From: Burkholderiaceae bacterium
GTDB lineage: Bacteria > Pseudomonadota > Gammaproteobacteria > Burkholderiales > Burkholderiaceae_E
DNA: 64,000 bases
NCBI GenBank assembly: GCA_024235875.1
Contig: JACKLP010000001.1
Span: forward strand, 310,001-374,000
Reading direction: 5' to 3'
Below the pieces are notes generated by a model. The model saw only the letters and a list, made by a program, of their open reading frames with translations. It ran no database searches and was not told the origin of the DNA. The translations under genes were made by a program, and so were the position numbers. This document shows positions 63,209-64,000 of this stretch, piece by piece. Positions within the stretch are counted from its first letter, which is position 1, and the number at the start of each line of letters is the position of its first letter.

Positions 63209-63805
63209 ATGCTCGAATTGCGTGGAATCCGCGTACTGTCCCTGTCCCCGATCGAGCTGACGCTGCCCGACGGCAAGTGCATCTCGATCCAGGGGGAGTC
63301 TGGCTCGGGCAAGTCGATGCTGTTGCGCGCAGTCGCCGATCTGGATCCGCACGACGGCGATGCGGCATTGGACGGCGAGGCCTGCAGCCGCATGCCGGCC
63401 CCCGAATGGCGTCGACGAGTCGTCTACGTTCCGGCCGATTCGGGCTGGTGGCACGATGCGGTGCGAGACCACTTCCCGCCCGAGGCGGACCTCCCGGCGC
63501 TGCTTCGCGAAATGGACCTCAAGCCCGATCTCGCCGACGGACCGGTCAGCCGATTGTCGACCGGTGAGCGCCAGCGCCTGGCTTTGCTAAGAGCGCTCGG
63601 CCCACAGGTCAGAGTCCTGCTGCTGGACGAGCCCACGTCGGGGCTCGACGAGCGAGGCACCCGACGAGTCGAGGCCTGGCTGCAGCGCGCGATGCAAGCT
63701 GGCGTGGGCGTGCTGCTCGTGACGCACAGCCCGGAGCAGGCGAAACGCCTGGCACAGCGAAGGATGATTCTTCGCGACGGCGTCCTCGAAGAACTCACGG
63801 CATGA
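63209..63805 (+). CDS. fetA: ABC transporter ATPase, FetA/YbbL-like
   Basis: A 198-residue ABC ATPase resembling FetA of the FetAB iron export system. Walker A is GESGSGKS (29-36), the signature is LSTGERQR and Walker B is VLLLDEPTSGLDE. The protein is short, as is usual for this family. ATG at 63209 is used; the longer frame to 63080 overlaps the tRNA terminator region. Its TGA overlaps the ATG of the next membrane gene. Confidence 0.82.
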   Translation: MLELRGIRVLSLSPIELTLPDGKCISIQGESGSGKSMLLRAVADLDPHDGDAALDGEACSRMPAPEWRRRVVYVPADSGWWHDAVRDHFPPEADLPALLREMDLKPDLADGPVSRLSTGERQRLALLRALGPQVRVLLLDEPTSGLDERGTRRVEAWLQRAMQAGVGVLLVTHSPEQAKRLAQRRMILRDGVLEELTA

Positions 63806-64000
63806 GCGCGCCTGCGATCGGTCCCGGGGGCCTTGCCATCGCCGCCCTGCTCGTGCTGGCGAGCGCGGCCGTGTCGCTGGTCCTCCAACTCGGGCTGGCT
63901 CGCGGCTTGCTGGTGGCGGCGCTGCGCACGATCGTCCAGTTGCTGCTCGTCGGCATGGTGCTGGAATGGGTCTTCGCCCTGCGCTCGCCCTTGATCGTCG
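63802..64000 (+). CDS. fetB: FetB/YbbM-like (UPF0014) membrane permease, N-terminal part
   Basis: The first 66 codons of an inner-membrane permease; the gene runs off the right edge. Two hydrophobic segments are seen (LAIAALLVLASAAVSLVLQLGL and IVQLLLVGMVLEWVF), with LRTIVQLLLVG as in UPF0014/FetB proteins. Its start overlaps the ATPase stop (ATGA). The pair probably exports iron and protects against oxidative stress, judged from family knowledge. Confidence 0.8.
   Translation, partial: MSAPAIGPGGLAIAALLVLASAAVSLVLQLGLARGLLVAALRTIVQLLLVGMVLEWVFALRSPLIV

Overview
The window is about 64 kb of GC-rich bacterial chromosome, densely coded on both strands. It is most likely from a betaproteobacterium of the Burkholderiales type. 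The evidence is the rpfE-recJ-prfB-lysS block, the complete iscRSUA-hscBA-fdx-iscX operon next to a low-molecular-weight phosphatase and uvrB/tyrB, the periplasmic binding proteins, and the TRAP and Lol systems of a Gram-negative heterotroph. I saw no insertion sequence, prophage, integrase or CRISPR array.

Region by region. 1-6.8 kb (minus): a catabolic run of two short-chain dehydrogenases, an acyl-CoA dehydrogenase, a DUF2889 protein, two zinc-free quinone-oxidoreductase-like MDR proteins, a probable phosphonopyruvate hydrolase and an MBL-fold hydrolase, several translationally coupled. 6.9-8.7 kb: a membrane-anchored glucuronyl C5-epimerase-like protein and a RraA-family aldolase. 8.8-10.8 kb: a three-gene bufferin-type RiPP operon (bufA precursor with six cysteines, bufB MNIO/DUF692 enzyme, bufC/DUF2063 partner). 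11.1-14.7 kb (plus): a Pat-like acyl-CoA ligase/GNAT fusion interrupted by one in-frame TGA, followed by an HDAC-family deacetylase. 15-16.6 kb: a beta-helix lipoprotein and tRNA-Ser. 16.6-21 kb (minus): acetate module of sodium symporter, DUF4212 small subunit and acetyl-CoA synthetase, divergent from class I fumarase.

22.9-29.9 kb: an oligopeptide-type ABC transporter facing an MlrC-like M81 metallopeptidase. 29.9-34.1 kb: an Atg22-like MFS protein, a YdcF-family protein and propionyl-CoA synthetase. 34-36.8 kb: an NlpC/P60 hydrolase, an alpha/beta hydrolase and 3-hydroxybutyrate dehydrogenase. 36.8-47.8 kb: comEC, tatD, lolD, lolC, then divergent rpfE-recJ-prfB (with the programmed +1 frameshift)-lysS. 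47.8-53.7 kb: the whole ISC iron-sulfur operon, read leftward from an IscR-type operator. 53.7-58.1 kb: a tyrosine phosphatase and uvrB, divergent from an aromatic aminotransferase. 58.2-62.9 kb: a class I CoA-transferase-like pair followed by a TRAP transporter. 62.9-64 kb: tRNA-Asn with a clear promoter and terminator, then a FetAB-like export ABC transporter cut by the window end.

The physiology suggested is growth on short organic and fatty acids. Acetate and propionate are activated by Acs and PrpE, 3-hydroxybutyrate is oxidised by its dehydrogenase, and TRAP and ABC systems import acids and peptides. Acs may be controlled by reversible lysine acylation through the Pat-like/deacetylase pair, but the Pat-like gene appears broken. 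The least conventional system here is the bufABC operon, with an intercistronic hairpin and a one-helical-turn direct repeat upstream. Also notable are the phosphonopyruvate hydrolase with Thr118 and the CoA-transferase-like pair that seems to lack the usual catalytic glutamate.
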